64,000 bases of DNA from Kitagawia praeruptora (lineage: Eukaryota; Streptophyta; Magnoliopsida; Apiales; Apiaceae). The notes beneath the pieces were generated by a model. The model made no database searches. It had not been told where the DNA came from and saw nothing but the letters and a program-made list of their open reading frames with translations. The stretch is from contig CM075354.1 of assembly GCA_037693485.1 (NCBI GenBank), positions 141,073,001 to 141,137,000 on the forward strand. The letters are read 5' to 3'. The position numbers and the translations under genes were made by a program. Below, piece by piece: positions 27,401-42,382 of the stretch; within the stretch, counting starts at the first letter, position 1; the number at the start of each line of letters is the position of its first letter.

Positions 27401-27933
27401 ACCCAAAATAAATAATAACATAATACAATTAAAGGAAATTAGTCGATTGTCTTTTTCACATTACTTTTAGACTTTATTTGAAGATATTACCTTTTGTAAA
27501 TTCCTAAAAACCTCAATCATATCATATTTTCCAATCAATTCTTATCTAGCAATAATTAATATATACCCAAAAATATCACACCATATCATATAATCAGTAA
27601 CAAAATATAATAGAAATTCGTATTACGAATAATGACCATTAAATTTTTAGTAAAAAATCAGAATCATTAGATCTAATTATTAAATATATCATATGATTAA
27701 ATTAATTTACTAAAATTTCAAGTTTCAAATTTTATCAACGACATATTTATTTTAAAATTTAATAATATAAGTTTTAAACCATGCATATCATGAATTAAAT
27801 TTATATTAAATTATTAATATTAAAATTAAATTAAAATATTTTAAATATTAATTATATAAAAGTATAATTATAATATAAAATAAAATTTATTACATATCAA
27901 CAAAAATCCGTGCATCCAGGGGTTATAAGCTAG
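24444..27933 (+). mobile_element. Nested Helitron cluster
   Basis: An outer 5' end, TCTATACTATTATATAAATT, lies at 24444 after A. A second 5' end, TCTATTCTATTATATAAAAA, lies at 24977 after A. 3' ends are at 27265-27268 (CCGTG...CACGG hairpin then TTATAAGCTAG|T) and at 27930-27933 (worn hairpin then AAGCTAG|T). A headless copy of the outer start (ACCCGAAACATTAAAAATTT) begins at about 27280. The simplest reading is an inner element, 24977-27268, within or next to relatives of the outer family. No protein-coding frame. Confidence 0.65.
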
Positions 27934-28134
27934 TAAAAAGAAAGTGTGAAATGAATAAAAAACAGAAAAAAAAGCCAGAAAGATAATCTTGAGTCGTGAC
28001 ACATCATTTTAATCTCCATCATTTTTTGTTTAATTTTATTCCATTCCATTACTTATAAATTAGAAAGCTATACGCACACACACAGACGGATACACACAAT
28101 AAATCAAGAAAAACAGGGAACATCTTCTTCTGTA

Positions 28135-31068
<2,934 letters not shown>

Positions 31069-32793
31069 TGATATACCTTTGTAGAGTTTAAAAGATGTTC
31101 CCGTTTTTCTTGTGACTCAAAGATTTGAACATATTGTATTGTATTTATTGACCTTCAAATGCCTCTTGTTTCTTGCAAAGGAGGAAGAAGCCTTTGTATT
31201 CTTCTCTTTACATCACAATATAAAGTTTGCCGGTTGATATCTCCTAATTAAAGTGGAAAATCTTCCAGCTTATCTTGTTTATATTGAGTAATATTGTAGT
31301 GGAATTAATATATATGAATTGGCCAACTATGTCGCCTGCCGGATGAAGTTCAGTTGCACTGTACATGGGTTGGAGGTGCAAACTTACAACAACTGCACTA
31401 CAAAGTGCAACTGCTCAGGTAAGGTCTGCTAGTAAAGGTAGGATCTTACCTCTTGAGATCCTGCTCTTTGAGCTGCGGATACAGTTTAGAATTCCAAACT
31501 TGCATTTACATCTTTAACAAAAATTACACAGGCTATTTCCTACTCTATCTGTCCCACTAGTTTTTTACATTTGGACTCATTTTAATACTTATATAAATTA
31601 TAGTTTCACAAAATATTTTAATTTTATTTTTTTAAATAAAAATTTAATGTTTAAATTTTTATCTTAAAAAATATAAAAATAAATTATGAAAATATAATTT
31701 ATAAATGCCTAAATATGTTGCATGCTAAAAATGTAAAAAAATACAATAGTAAAAAAATGAGAGAGAGGAAGGTAGGAGCTGAAATTAGTCTCTGAAGGGC
31801 ACGTGCTTCTAATATTAGAAAGCATCGTTGCAATTGCAAAAAATGATCTTTAAAATAAATTAAACGAACTTAAAGAAAACAAGGCATAACAAAATTGTTG
31901 ATACGCATATGATTATGACAAATGCACCCTGTTCCAGTTTATCTGAGTTTAATTTTTTAATTTTATTTTGGTTGTCTGAATAATATATTATAAATCTATA
32001 TTTTAGGTAAACTAAAAGTGATTTGATATAAAATAAATAAATAAATTTTTATATGTGCTAAATGGTATAAATCACACATTAAATATGTGTTTATTGAAAG
32101 TTTTTTATTTTAATTTAAAAAGTAGTTATGATTTTTTTATAGACAAGTAACATCTTTATTATTCGAATTATATATTATAATATATACAATGAAATTTAAT
32201 TTTAATTAGAATTTGTTGTATTTATCATATTATGTGAATTGATGACATATGTCCAGCAAACATCTAACACAATTAATCAAAAGTAATTTGTTTTAATTAA
32301 TAAAGATACATCCTCTATTCTCAAAATTAATATAAATCCTATATTCATATAATCTATAAATATACTTATTATTATGTCAATTTAAATAATTTTTTCAAAT
32401 TTAAACATCTTATATTTATAATTGTATATAATTAAAACTAACTAAACTTACCCAAATTTAATAAAACATAGAATCAACATATAAATCTATTTATCTTTTT
32501 TTTTTAAAAAATTTAGTAGTTACGTCATTTATGTGACAACTAAACTACAAGCTCGTAATTCTGCTGCCGTATCAAATAGCTAACCTAGTTCATACTAACC
32601 TATGCGTAAGCCCTACAATTAAAATTTTTGTGTGAATTATAAGGTTTCTTGTCAGTAACGTTATCTTTGATTTGTTTGTTACGATAAATTCAATATCTTG
32701 TTGTCAGTGTCCTAATAATTTTACCCTAGACACGTGATTTTAGTTTTGATATTTTGTTATTACCTCCAATTCTATTCTTACCTAAACATGCAA
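31069..32793. other. Intergenic between the repeat-protein gene and a MITE
   Basis: 31069-31300 is probably the 3' UTR of the repeat-protein gene. A stretch at 31545-31775 starts like a Stowaway MITE (CTCTATCTGTCCCACTAG) but its other end is not convincing. The rest is AT-rich with no gene seen. Confidence 0.4.
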
Positions 32794-32981
32794 TATAGTA
32801 AAACCTCTGTAAATTAATAGTGTCGAAACCCGCAAATTTTATTAATTTAATGAGATTATTAATTAATCGAGGTTAAATTTACACTATCGCTATTATGTTG
32901 GGATCAAAAAATTATTTTGAAAATATTAATTATAATGAGTTATTAATTTATCGAATATTAATTTGTAGAGGTTTTACTGTA
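32794..32981. mobile_element. Small MITE with about 25-base TIRs and TA duplication
   Basis: The left end TAGTAAAACCTCTGTAAATT and the inverse of the right end CAGTAAAACCTCTACAAATT form TIRs of about 25 bases. TA flanks both sides (32794-32795 and 32980-32981). The inside is AT-rich, with further internal symmetry. Size and TA duplication fit a Tc1/mariner-like MITE. Confidence 0.75.
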
Positions 32982-34198
32982 TTTCATTAAAATATATGCA
33001 AATAGATCAATAACCTACATTAAACTATATTATACAATCATACATTCATACTCAAAATTATCATTGAGCAACTATAATTCAATCTTAGGTGTGTATCCTC
33101 TCGTATAAAATATATTAAAAGAATTTAAAAAATACTCATGTATAGATATAATTCATAATCATTTTAGTGCAGTATTCATCTAACAAACTAGCATATATAT
33201 GGATATTGACTCATAAACATATTAGTAAAACATTTTACTTAATCTAATAATAAACAAAAATTTAATGTTAAAACAATATGTTTCAAAAGCAAAGGTAGAA
33301 TCTTACCTCCTAATAAGACTATTGCTAACTTAGCAAAAACTAACAATAATAAATGAATTGCATAGGCTAATTGCAAAAATATTAATGATCCTCAAGGCAA
33401 ATGCTTGTAATATCTGAAAGTATAATGACAATTTCAAAGAACTATCTTTAAAATAAAGGAACATAAGGAATCTTCAAATGAACTTTAAATACTGAGAATT
33501 GCAAAAGGAAATTACTGAGGGCTTTTTCTACACAACCAAACTACTTAATAAGGGAAACCACCAGAAAGGCACAAGGACTGAAAATGGCATCAAGATCGAA
33601 CCCCCTCTTCAATCCTGCAGGGGTGGTTGAGAGTTGTGACTTCACCTAAGCACAATGGTAAAACTATTTTCGGATCTGTTTACGCCCTAGTTCTCAATGC
33701 CCTGCACGCAAATGACAGGAAATATTTGTTAGACTAGCTTGCATCAGAAATCTCCTCCGCGCTAAAACCACTCATTATACATTTTTACTTGATACTAATT
33801 AAGAATTCAAGTAGTAGTAGTCCCACTGAATAAAAAGATCTGTTCAGATGTTCTTGATTTTTTTTTGTTACTATTTTATGCAAGTCATAGTGTATGCAAA
33901 ACGAAATAATTAAAAACGATCCACGTCTACCTTCGGATTTATCCACACCTCTTCTACTTCTTCACTTTCCTGCATAAAAAGACTTGATCAACATTAGTCG
34001 TTTCCATTTGACCAGGTATCGAAAAAAAGGTCAAGTAGGACTCGATCAACAAACTGGAAGACTGAAACAATTCTAAATTTTAATTATCTCTAAAAGTTAC
34101 GTATGCTTTAGTGTGACCTAGGCAATCCTTGAGGAATGTTAATTATGGATACCTATTTGTTCACTAATAAGGAGAATTGAAGAAGAAGATTGTACCAA
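32982..34198. other. Intergenic, with possible 3' UTR exons of the HSF gene
   Basis: Mostly AT-rich. On the minus strand a splice-acceptor-like site at about 33970 opens a short acidic frame (ESEEVEEVWINPKVDVDRF then stop, about 33968-33910). A further acceptor-like site lies near 33704. They follow the stop codon of the heat-stress factor gene, and may be 3' UTR exons or alternative C-terminal exons. Confidence 0.3.
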
Positions 34199-36295
34199 TT
34201 AGAACTGTGATTGCAGACAAACCGCTTGCTCAACCATCTCTTTCATAGATACGTCCCAACTGGCACTTGTCTTTGTGATTAACTCCTCTAACTCACGAAC
34301 AATTTTGGATTGAATACTTGCTTTTTCCTTTGCTATTTTAGCCTCGAAAACCACATCATCTGCCAATAGACTTTCCAACATCAAACTACTGTCCCAAGCG
34401 ACAGCTGATGGTTTTGTAGCAAACACTTCATTGACCTTCGGGCCCTGAACAGTAGGACTTCTTGTTCCAGTAGTCTCAGATACCACATTATCAGCCAACA
34501 TATTTTCCAACAGCACACAGTTGTCCAAAGTGACAGCTGAAGGTTTTGTAGCCAACACTTTCTTGCCCTTCTGGTCCTCAAGAATAGGACTTCTTTTTTC
34601 ATTAGAAAAAAATGTTTTCTGCATTTCTGCATCGATCATTGCAAATTCATCTTTAGCTTGGCTCCTCCCAGTATTATAGTTTGCCTCAACTGGATCTTTG
34701 CGGCACTGCAGAGCAACCAGCTTCTGTTTCTTTGAAATTCTAGCAGTATCCAGTGCTGCTTTCGGCCTGAGCTGCTGCATAAGAATCTCATTAAATAACG
34801 GGTTGTCAAATGCTTTGGCCATGCAAATGAACATCTGCTGTTGCTTGTGTTCAATTCTTCTTAACCTCTCTTTAACAGACAACAGATAATTATCGGCACT
34901 CTCTTGTTCCTTTTGGATATTCAGAATTTCAATCCTCAACATGTTGGTCTCTCTCTCTAATTTTTCAATCTCTGTCTCCTGTTTAAGGCTCTCGCAATGA
35001 AATGAAAGTTGTGAACTTTTTTCATCCCGCAAGACATGATGATCAGATCGGTGCCTCCTCCTCTTAATATTCTTTAATAGATCATCTTTACCTTTCTGAA
35101 AACCTTCAACAGCATATTCCCACCGGTCTGAACTGAGTTTCTTGAAACCCTTTGACAAAAAATAGCAAAAAAAAGTCACATATTTCAACTGCAAGCAAAA
35201 TATGAAAAAACACACCGTGAAGTTTAAGCTCCACTGTGAATTGCACTTTTACAAAATGATTCAAACAATTAAAGAATAACGATCAAACACAACGGAATCA
35301 ATCAAAACTTGTGTAGAATGGTGGCAATAACAAAATCTTGGTCCAAATGTAAGCTCTTTTTATACATAATTTTATGTGATATATTGTGGTAAGTTTTGGA
35401 GATGGACTAAATTACAACATAACAAAGTTTTTTAGTCCAAGCCGCGGTATTAAATCTTAAGCGTACTATAACCTATAAAACCAATTAGTTTTTATTAGTT
35501 CCGATTCCTGATTTTTACGACCTTGCTCAAAACTAATTCTTAAGTATCATATACTAAAGCCTATGATACCAACAAGTCTAATACATGCACAACAATCAAA
35601 CAATACCAATACTATGGGCCCGTTTGGGAAATCTTATTTTTCAAAAATAAGTTACTTATTTTGGAAAAAAGTTAGGAAATATATACTTTTTTCTGAAATA
35701 ATTAACCTATTTTTGCAAGATAATGAATATTAAACTCCCCATACACATTTTTCTCTTAAGAAAAGTATGTAAATACGGAATTTTTTCCGAAATAAGTTAC
35801 TTATAAGTTCTTTGGCGGATTTGCCAAACATGCCCTATATTAAACCGAAGCCCTTATCAAAATCAATACAAAAACAATAATGAAACTGAAATATTTTGGA
35901 AGAATATTAAAATCGAAATCACTAACATATGTGTTGAGTTGGCGAATAAAGCTACTGTAGTTGCAGTGCTTGAAATGCTTAGGAAGAATATCAGCAGAGA
36001 AGTTGTGATGATCCCAAATAACAAAACTCATCCCAGACTCACTCCAGGAGATGACTGAATCAGTTTGTGAATCATCAACCATTGCATATGTTTTCTTCAA
36101 AAATGGAGTTGGCCCTTCTTCATATAACCCCTTCATTGGCTTTGGCACATCACTTTCAGGTTCATGATCATCAATAAGTATTGGTTCTTTCTTCCAACTC
36201 ACATCATTTTCAATATTTTCACTACTTGTTGCTGCAAAAAAGGCTTCAATTTCACTGCACGTAAAATTATTACCAAGTGCTGTAAAATCATCCAT
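34199..36295 (-). CDS. Class A heat-stress transcription factor (HSF), two exons
   Basis: Sequence-specific nuclear activator of heat-stress genes. Exon 1 is 36295-35927 and exon 2 is 35149-34199, joined in frame for 439 residues. The single intron splits the DNA-binding domain after LNTY, the conserved plant HSF position. Seen: DNA-binding domain, about 61-157 (GPTPFLKK..., SFIRQLNTYGFKK, RWEYAVEGF); basic nuclear-localisation-like KRRRHR, about 152-157; HR-A/B heptad oligomerisation region, about 177-245, with the long class A spacing; second basic patch KKQK, about 263; acidic and hydrophobic C-terminal half with two similar blocks (about 308-345 and 353-387), each containing ATKPSAV and LE..LADxVV; a Trp (421) near the end and an export-like MKEMVEQAVCL. 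The binding helix is somewhat unusual (HFKHCNYSS). It resembles the A2/A6/A7/A9 group, but the subgroup is not certain. Confidence 0.93.
35616..35835. mobile_element. hAT-like MITE in the HSF intron
   Basis: The ends GGGCCCGTTTGG and CCAAACATGCCC are inverted repeats around 220 AT-rich bases. The left part shares GTTTGGGAAATCTTA and AATAAGTTACTTA with the element at 29549, so both belong to one family. No clear target duplication. Confidence 0.7.
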
Positions 36296-36352
36296 TTCAG
36301 AGAGAATGAGAAAAGGGTTGCCAAGATTTTACAGATAGAGAAGAGGGTTTCA

Positions 36353-36366
36353 ATTTTTATATAGAG
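36353..36366 (-). promoter_or_regulatory. Likely TATA box of the HSF gene
   Basis: The minus strand reads TCTCTATATAAAAA about 60 bases upstream of the ATG, a typical plant TATA position for a short leader. No clean array of GAA/TTC heat-shock elements was seen next to it. Confidence 0.6.
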
Positions 36367-36679
36367 ATAAGTATTGCTATTGTGCATATTGAGTTTCTTG
36401 GTCTTGAAAACAGTGAGGTGTGTTGGTGCCAGATCATCGGGTAAAAGGCATGTGTAGTCATGCTATGTTGACAAGTGTAGCACTGCTGACCCACACAAAA
36501 GAGTTTGTGGGCCCACTCGACTGTTATGTTTCTGAAACTGCATGTGTGTTTTTAAATTGATATTTTTGGCTTTGTCCAGCTGTGATAAACACTAGCAATA
36601 TGTATAGGTAATTCCTCTAGGGTGCAAACGAAAGAATCGGAGAAATAACTTGATTTTTGCAATTAATTTCTTTAAAAGA

Positions 36680-36982
36680 TACATCATCCGTCCTATTTTA
36701 TGTTACCCTTATTCCTTTTTGGATCCCAAAAAAAATAAACGTATAATACTTACTATTTTTTAACATTATTTTTCACTATTACACCCACTACCTCTCCATT
36801 TTATACTGTTTTTATATTAAATAAACACTAATACATCCACTACTTTTCTCTACTATCTCAAATTTATCATTAAATATTAATAAATTCCACCACTTTTCAA
36901 CTAACTTTACTATTTTTCTACAACCTTTTCTTAATTTTAGTGAAAGTCAAACTGGCTCATTCAAAATGGGACGGAGGGAGTA
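36680..36982. mobile_element. Stowaway-type MITE
   Basis: The left end CATCATCCGTCCTATTTTA and the inverse of the right end CTCCCTCCGTCCCATTTTG are matched TIRs flanked by TA on each side. About 299 bases, AT-rich, no coding sequence. It lies upstream of the HSF promoter. Confidence 0.8.
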
Positions 36983-38042
36983 TGTTTTTTGACAATTTTC
37001 TTTAAAAAAAATCTCTTTTCGAAGACATTTGTAAAAAAAAAAAAAATTCAAAAACTTTCGTTTCGTGGAAAAGGTTCTTTAGAAAATTTTATCGGAAGAA
37101 GTTTACATAGAAAAAAATTTCGAAAACAATTTTTGAAAAAAATTTTAAAAACAATTTTTGGAAAAAAACTATCACAACTTTTTTCTGAAAATATTTCTTG
37201 AACAAAATTTGGCAAACAAAAATTTGGAAAACATGTCTCAAAAAATTTTGCAAACAAAAATTTGGGAAACATTTCTCAATTTGGAAAAATTTTGCAAAAA
37301 ATTCTATTTTTTTTATTTTGCTACTACTAAAAAAATTATGAAAAGCGATGAGATATTGCTTACTTTGAAAAATGGTCTGCCAATTTAAAAAGGTTAAGTC
37401 ATTTCCTACAAATTCATGATTTTTGTTAAACAATTTTTTGCCAATTGAAAAATTTTATTTTTCTTAAAATTCAAACAAATACAAAAAAATTGAATTTTTT
37501 TAAAAAACTAAAAAACTTACACAAATTTGAAAAATTAACTTAAATTTAGAATACAAAATTTTTAAATTCAAAAGGTTTAATAAATAGTATAAATTTGATT
37601 CAGTCATTCAAATTATTTTATATTTTCAAATTTAAACACTTTAAATTTAACTATAATTTTAATATTACATGTATATTATACATATCTTTACAAAAATTTA
37701 ATTAATTTTTTAGACGCTAATTAAAACTTGATTCAGTATGTCAATAAATTACTAGATCATTTAAAACCTAAGTTAAAACAATGGTTAAGGCCCCCAAAAC
37801 GTAAGTCAAAATTTAATATTAACAACCAAATCACTTTTTTAAAAAAAAAAGCTCTTACATAAAGTTGTAAGTAGATATATTTATATTAAATATGAAAAAT
37901 TTTTATTACAAAATAATTGATAAATAAAAGTATATAATTTTGTCATATAATTTACACCACTATAAATTTAATCATTTTGAACTTAGTTGTACAAGTAAAG
38001 ATCAATAATATATTATGTTTTATTCAAAAAAATAATATATTA
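36983..38042. other. AT-rich low-complexity intergenic, no gene
   Basis: Runs of A and T with repeated GGAAAAA, TTTTGCAAA and CAAAAATTTGG words. No codon-like pattern or known repeat. The sequence ends at the left boundary (TGTTATAC) of a retrotransposon LTR. Confidence 0.4.
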
Positions 38043-38149
38043 TGTTATACGGAGAATATTGTATAACAATATTTTGGAGGTTTGCTGGAATCACGGAGCA
38101 AAATACGGGAGCAAAATACGGATATTCTACTATGAACGCACTACGCCAT

Positions 38150-38700
38150 AAACGCACATACGCAACCCCCATTTTCAGTTGCGTAAGACCTGAAAACCGT
38201 TGCGTAAGGTCTTACGCAACGCTTTTGGGGTTACGCAACGCTTTTCCAAGCTATTGCAACACTTCAAAAAGCATTGCATAAGAGGCCTTATGCAACACCA
38301 AAAGCATGCAAACGCAACACTTCATGGGGTTGCATAAGATGTTTCAGCCATGTCAGCATGCTGACATGGAAGCAAGGTGCCACGTCAGCATGCTGACATG
38401 TAAGCAAGGTGCCATGTCAGCATGCTGACGTGTCATCAGGGGGGCCCACAAATGCCACGTCACAAATGAGGGACCATGCCACGTCAGCAGTGGGGCCCAC
38501 CAAGGTGCCACGTCAGCATTGGAGCCCACATGCCACGTCAGCAGTGGGGCCACTATCTAACGCAACGCTATTTCAGTCTAATGCAACACTAAATTTTTTT
38601 TTTAAGCAACACCAATCTTTTCAAATGCAACACCATTCTTTTTTATTGCAACATTAAAACTATGCTAATGCAACATTAAATCGAGTCAAATGCAACGCTC
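38150..38700. repeat. CACTA left subterminal repeats
   Basis: Many copies of (A)CGCAACGC/TGCAACAC and of GCCACGTCAGCA with GTGGGCCCAC, in both orientations. The set mirrors that at 43917-44540. Such arrays are the usual transposase-binding regions of CACTA elements. Confidence 0.8.
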
Positions 38701-38929
38701 TTTTATAAAAAAAATTGAAATGGCTTTGTTCATACATAATACCAACCTGTCCAATCCAAGACAACTAAATGTCCAAAAACCAACCACAAGGATTCAGCCA
38801 ACAAAAGAACTTAACAATTTACATTCTTACCAACATTAACTAAACCAAGCTATGCTTAACAGTTTACATTCTTGGTCTACAAGAAATGGTTAATTCAACC
38901 AAATAACTTTATTTGGGGGTTGCGTATGC

Positions 38930-39121
38930 TCACTTATTTGCACTGTTCATTTTTACACGATCAAGGACTTCCAATTCAGTTGCGTGATGTATGTCAGAAT
39001 CTGCCTCCTTCCCACGCACAGCAACATAATCTTCTCTAGAAATGGCATTCTCTTGTGTGCTTGCAATAGCAATTTCCACTTCAGGTGTCACATCCATTGG
39101 GTTTACCTCTGCATGGACCAT
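38930..39121 (-). pseudogene. Small open frame in the CACTA cargo
   Basis: A 63-codon frame (MVHAEVNPMDVTPEVEIAIA... to stop) with an acidic, Val/Ile-rich composition. The first 15 codons contain an AG that could be a splice acceptor, so it may be a last exon and not an independent gene. No family recognised. Confidence 0.3.
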
Positions 39122-39885
39122 ATTAATGTAGTTAGTACATTACAAATTATGACCTTATCAACAATAAAGAGGGAAAAACAGGTTGTACGCTATGGCAAAC
39201 AGTATAACATGCGCTGTAAAGAAAACAATATATTTTTCGCTCAGTATATTAAATATGCATGACAACCTCTTGTCGCAATGTTTGGCTCAGTTACACCTGA
39301 AGCAGGGACTTGTAATCAAAACCAGGGCAAAGAGGATTAAAAACAAGAGAACAAAACCCAGCCTTGAGCATCAATGATTTAGTTTAATCAAACAGCCCCA
39401 TACTCCTAAGTACAATAAATTAAAACTTGTTTGCCGCCATTACTTCCCCTACCAGCTGTCGACTATTGATTGATAATTTGATATCCTAATCTGATCAGAT
39501 TTTATTGTAGAATATGAGATCATACACAGACTGATGCAACTGATAGAACTTTTATCATACTAAAAAATTTATGTTACTATTTTTACATGATGAAGATAAC
39601 TAGATATTCACATAAATAATTAATATTTAGTTGGCTTTAGCAAATTATAACTCAAGAACATATACTCATATATAATATTTACAGCATTTGCATCTACTCT
39701 CTAACACAATAGCGAACTAGACAATACACAGGTCACAATTATATAGGACCATTACAGAGGAGAGTAGGAAGCCTATGTAGATGATTCAAGAAATTATTGC
39801 AAGATCCAGGACAAAATTTGTTAAAGTTTTATATTATTGTTAGAAAATAAATAACAATTTGAAGTCACTTAAAATACTTACTCGC

Positions 39886-40157
39886 TCCTACTTTTTTGCC
39901 TTTTCTGCTTTTCGGTTTTTTTGTGCCAAATTTTGTGAGGCATTAATATCTTCTGGTTTGCTTGTTCCTGATGCAAGAAATACAATTTGCAAATCTAGTT
40001 TAGTAACAACAACCATCAAAGAGAACAAGCTCAATCTGCATTGCCTAGAACAAAATAGGCTAAAGGAATATGACATAAGTCTTGCCTTCATTCTCCAACT
40101 TTTGCAATTCCTTCACAGCTGCTTGCATCGCAGGAAAGGATATTTTCTTCACCTGTT
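39886..40157 (-). pseudogene. Exon-like fragment ending in a lysine-rich tail, CACTA cargo
   Basis: An exon after an acceptor at about 40157 (V-K-K-I-S-F-P-A-M-Q-A-A-V-K-E-L...) joins in frame to one at about 39975 ending QNRK-like AQKNRKAEKAKK and a stop, if the intron uses a GC donor. It would be the C-terminus of a host gene captured by the transposon. The source is not recognised. Confidence 0.35.
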
Positions 40158-40960
40158 TCAAAGTAACGGGATTTGAAAGCCATGTATATAGTTAATAAAC
40201 CTTATTAAAGAGTAATGCTAATAAAAATAAAAAATTCAGAGATTGTAAGCATTAATAATACATTTTTGTTAGTGCAACATTTCAGTCATGAAAGCGTAAA
40301 GTGAACTATTAAAGCATATTCATAACTTGTTAACACTCTGTTACCCTTTCCAGTGGATCGACAATGGACACATGGCACTATATTTATTGTTTAAGACAAT
40401 AAATAGTATGTCCTGGAAACTAGAAGTACAACTCAGTCCCTGTTTTGGGCCCTTATAAGTGGGTCGACTGAGTTTTTAAGTTAGAATTTTACTTATAAAC
40501 TGGTCTGCTTGGCTTTCTTGAGCTCCTAGCTTATATTATCCCTATAAAAGCTCAAGTTGGTTACATATTTTAAGGCAAGGCAAAGACGCCCTTACATTGC
40601 CAACTTGATTTCTACACCTAGGAACACTGGACATGCGCACATACTGGGTGGTACTAAATAAAACAACAAATACATTTATAGCTAGGATTTATAATCGAAA
40701 AGATAAAAAATAAGTTCAACTGTGATGAGTACATGAGACACTAAACTAGCTAAAACAAAGGCAGTCCAGTCAAGAAACCACTTTGCCTTAACAAATTTGT
40801 TCTTGCTATCACAAACACCAGCCATCAATTTTCTCACATGTAGAAAGATTTAATGAAACTGTATTGTCAGAAGGGCACTAGCATTAAGTTTGAGGTGCAA
40901 GGAAGATTTTCCAAAGCAACTTATCTGCTTTTTGATATATAATTAGAATCTTCTCGGTTT

Positions 40961-41803
40961 CTACATCCACTCTAGGCAAATATTCCATTGAGGAGCTACG
41001 TCTTTTTTGTAACCATAATCAAGAAACAGTTCTTGTCCAGCTGATAACTTTTTACTAGCAAATATTCCAACCATGTGATCCCCAGACACAAGTAAAATCT
41101 GCCAAAAGCAAAAAACTATTTCATGGCAAGATGCATTTGACCACTAAAAGTAAAGCATGTATATATATATCACTTCTATTTTGTGGTAGTAATGTGTAAT
41201 TATAAATTCACATGTTCAATTGACAACCAAGGGACAACATAGAGGTTTGGTTTGGGGTTCTAGGACATGTTCAATTGACAGACAAGGGACAACATAGAGG
41301 TTAGATTTGGGGTTCTAGGAAGCTAAACAGTTTTTACCTTTGCATAGCAATTTGGGATGGAGAAATGGTTGATAAACCTTGTTTTGTTCCCCATGCGGAG
41401 AGCATCAAGAACATACTAGCAGATAAAAATAACAGAGGCAAATTAATGTTTAATCAGCAAGAGTGAAGTTCAAAAATCAGGGAAATAAGTAATTTTCCAG
41501 TATTATACCTTGTCATTAAGATCAAACAAATAAGAGGAGTTCATACGGTCGTATATCCTCCCACGATTTTGTGCTTCACGGTGGCTTATCAATTCACCCA
41601 TGTATTCTCCGATAATTTCATCCTTTTCACATGCATTCTGTGGGAGTGAGTTAAAGTGAGTCACAAAAAGATTTATTTGAAACAAGTAAAGAAGATACAC
41701 AAAGCAACATTAATTATTTATAATTAGTATAAATAATTAAAATCAACTAAGGTACCTTTATGAATGCTCCCCATCCAGAAACGTCAGATCTTCCGAACAA
41801 CAT
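40961..41803 (-). pseudogene. SET domain fragment of Enhancer-of-zeste (CLF/SWN) type, four exons
   Basis: The exons are 41803-41756, 41637-41509, 41415-41338 and 41098-40961, all phase 0 with GT-AG borders, for 130 residues then stop. Seen in order: GRSDVSGWGAF (entry to SET), IGEYMGELISHREAQNRGR, IYDRMNSSYLFDLND, INHFSIPNCYAK, GDHMVGIFA, ELFLDYGY. These are the hallmark blocks of plant H3K27 methyltransferases such as CURLY LEAF and SWINGER (family knowledge). The CXC region and the rest of the enzyme are missing. The canonical NHS reads NHF, and the C-terminus runs into an unrelated short tail. It is inside a CACTA transposon, hence probably captured sequence. Introns are retained, so capture was at the DNA level. 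Whether it is transcribed is unknown. Confidence 0.88.
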
Positions 41804-42382
41804 CTGTACATTAATCGGTGTCAAAAGATATTATACCAGCAACACACACATCCACATCCAAGAAACACACGAGTTACTTTTTTCAAATACTTTTACATGC
41901 GGGAATGCTAACATAATTCTCTAGTTACAAACCAAATCATACCTATAACTGAAACAAAGTACAGCTGATGTCATCAAGAAACACATGAGTTACTTTTTTC
42001 AAATACTTTTACATGCGGGAATGCTAACATTTGGAAATTTGAGCTATACTTTCACTTAGAAGTTTAAAAACAAAACTTTGTTAGCAGGGCTAGTTAGGTG
42101 AGATTAGATGCCTGACAGGCAATGGATCATTTAAAAAGTTACAGATTACACAAACTGTATTTATGTCAAGCCCACCAAAACAAGCGTTGTGTGCATAGTT
42201 ACTCGATCATTTAGAAATGAAGTTCCTGGTCACATAAAGTATGTACACCTTAAGTAGCTGTTTGTAATGGCAGAATATAGTAAAGTAGTATACATGTCTG
42301 ATGTGTACATAATCACAAACAAGATAAAAACTTCCCAAGTTCAAACAATTAACAACAAAACTTTAACAATCAGTATACAAAC

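Noticed and set aside
31545..31775. A third Stowaway MITE
   Set aside because: The left end looks right but I cannot find a matching inverted right end with TA.
38353..38657. Repetitive frames (TWH/HATS-type repeats) and a CRISPR-like look
   Set aside because: They are CACTA subterminal repeats; spacing is irregular, the units are palindromic and the host is a plant.
39859..40176. Plus-strand 105-residue frame
   Set aside because: It overlaps the better-supported minus-strand exon-like sequence and shows no domain.
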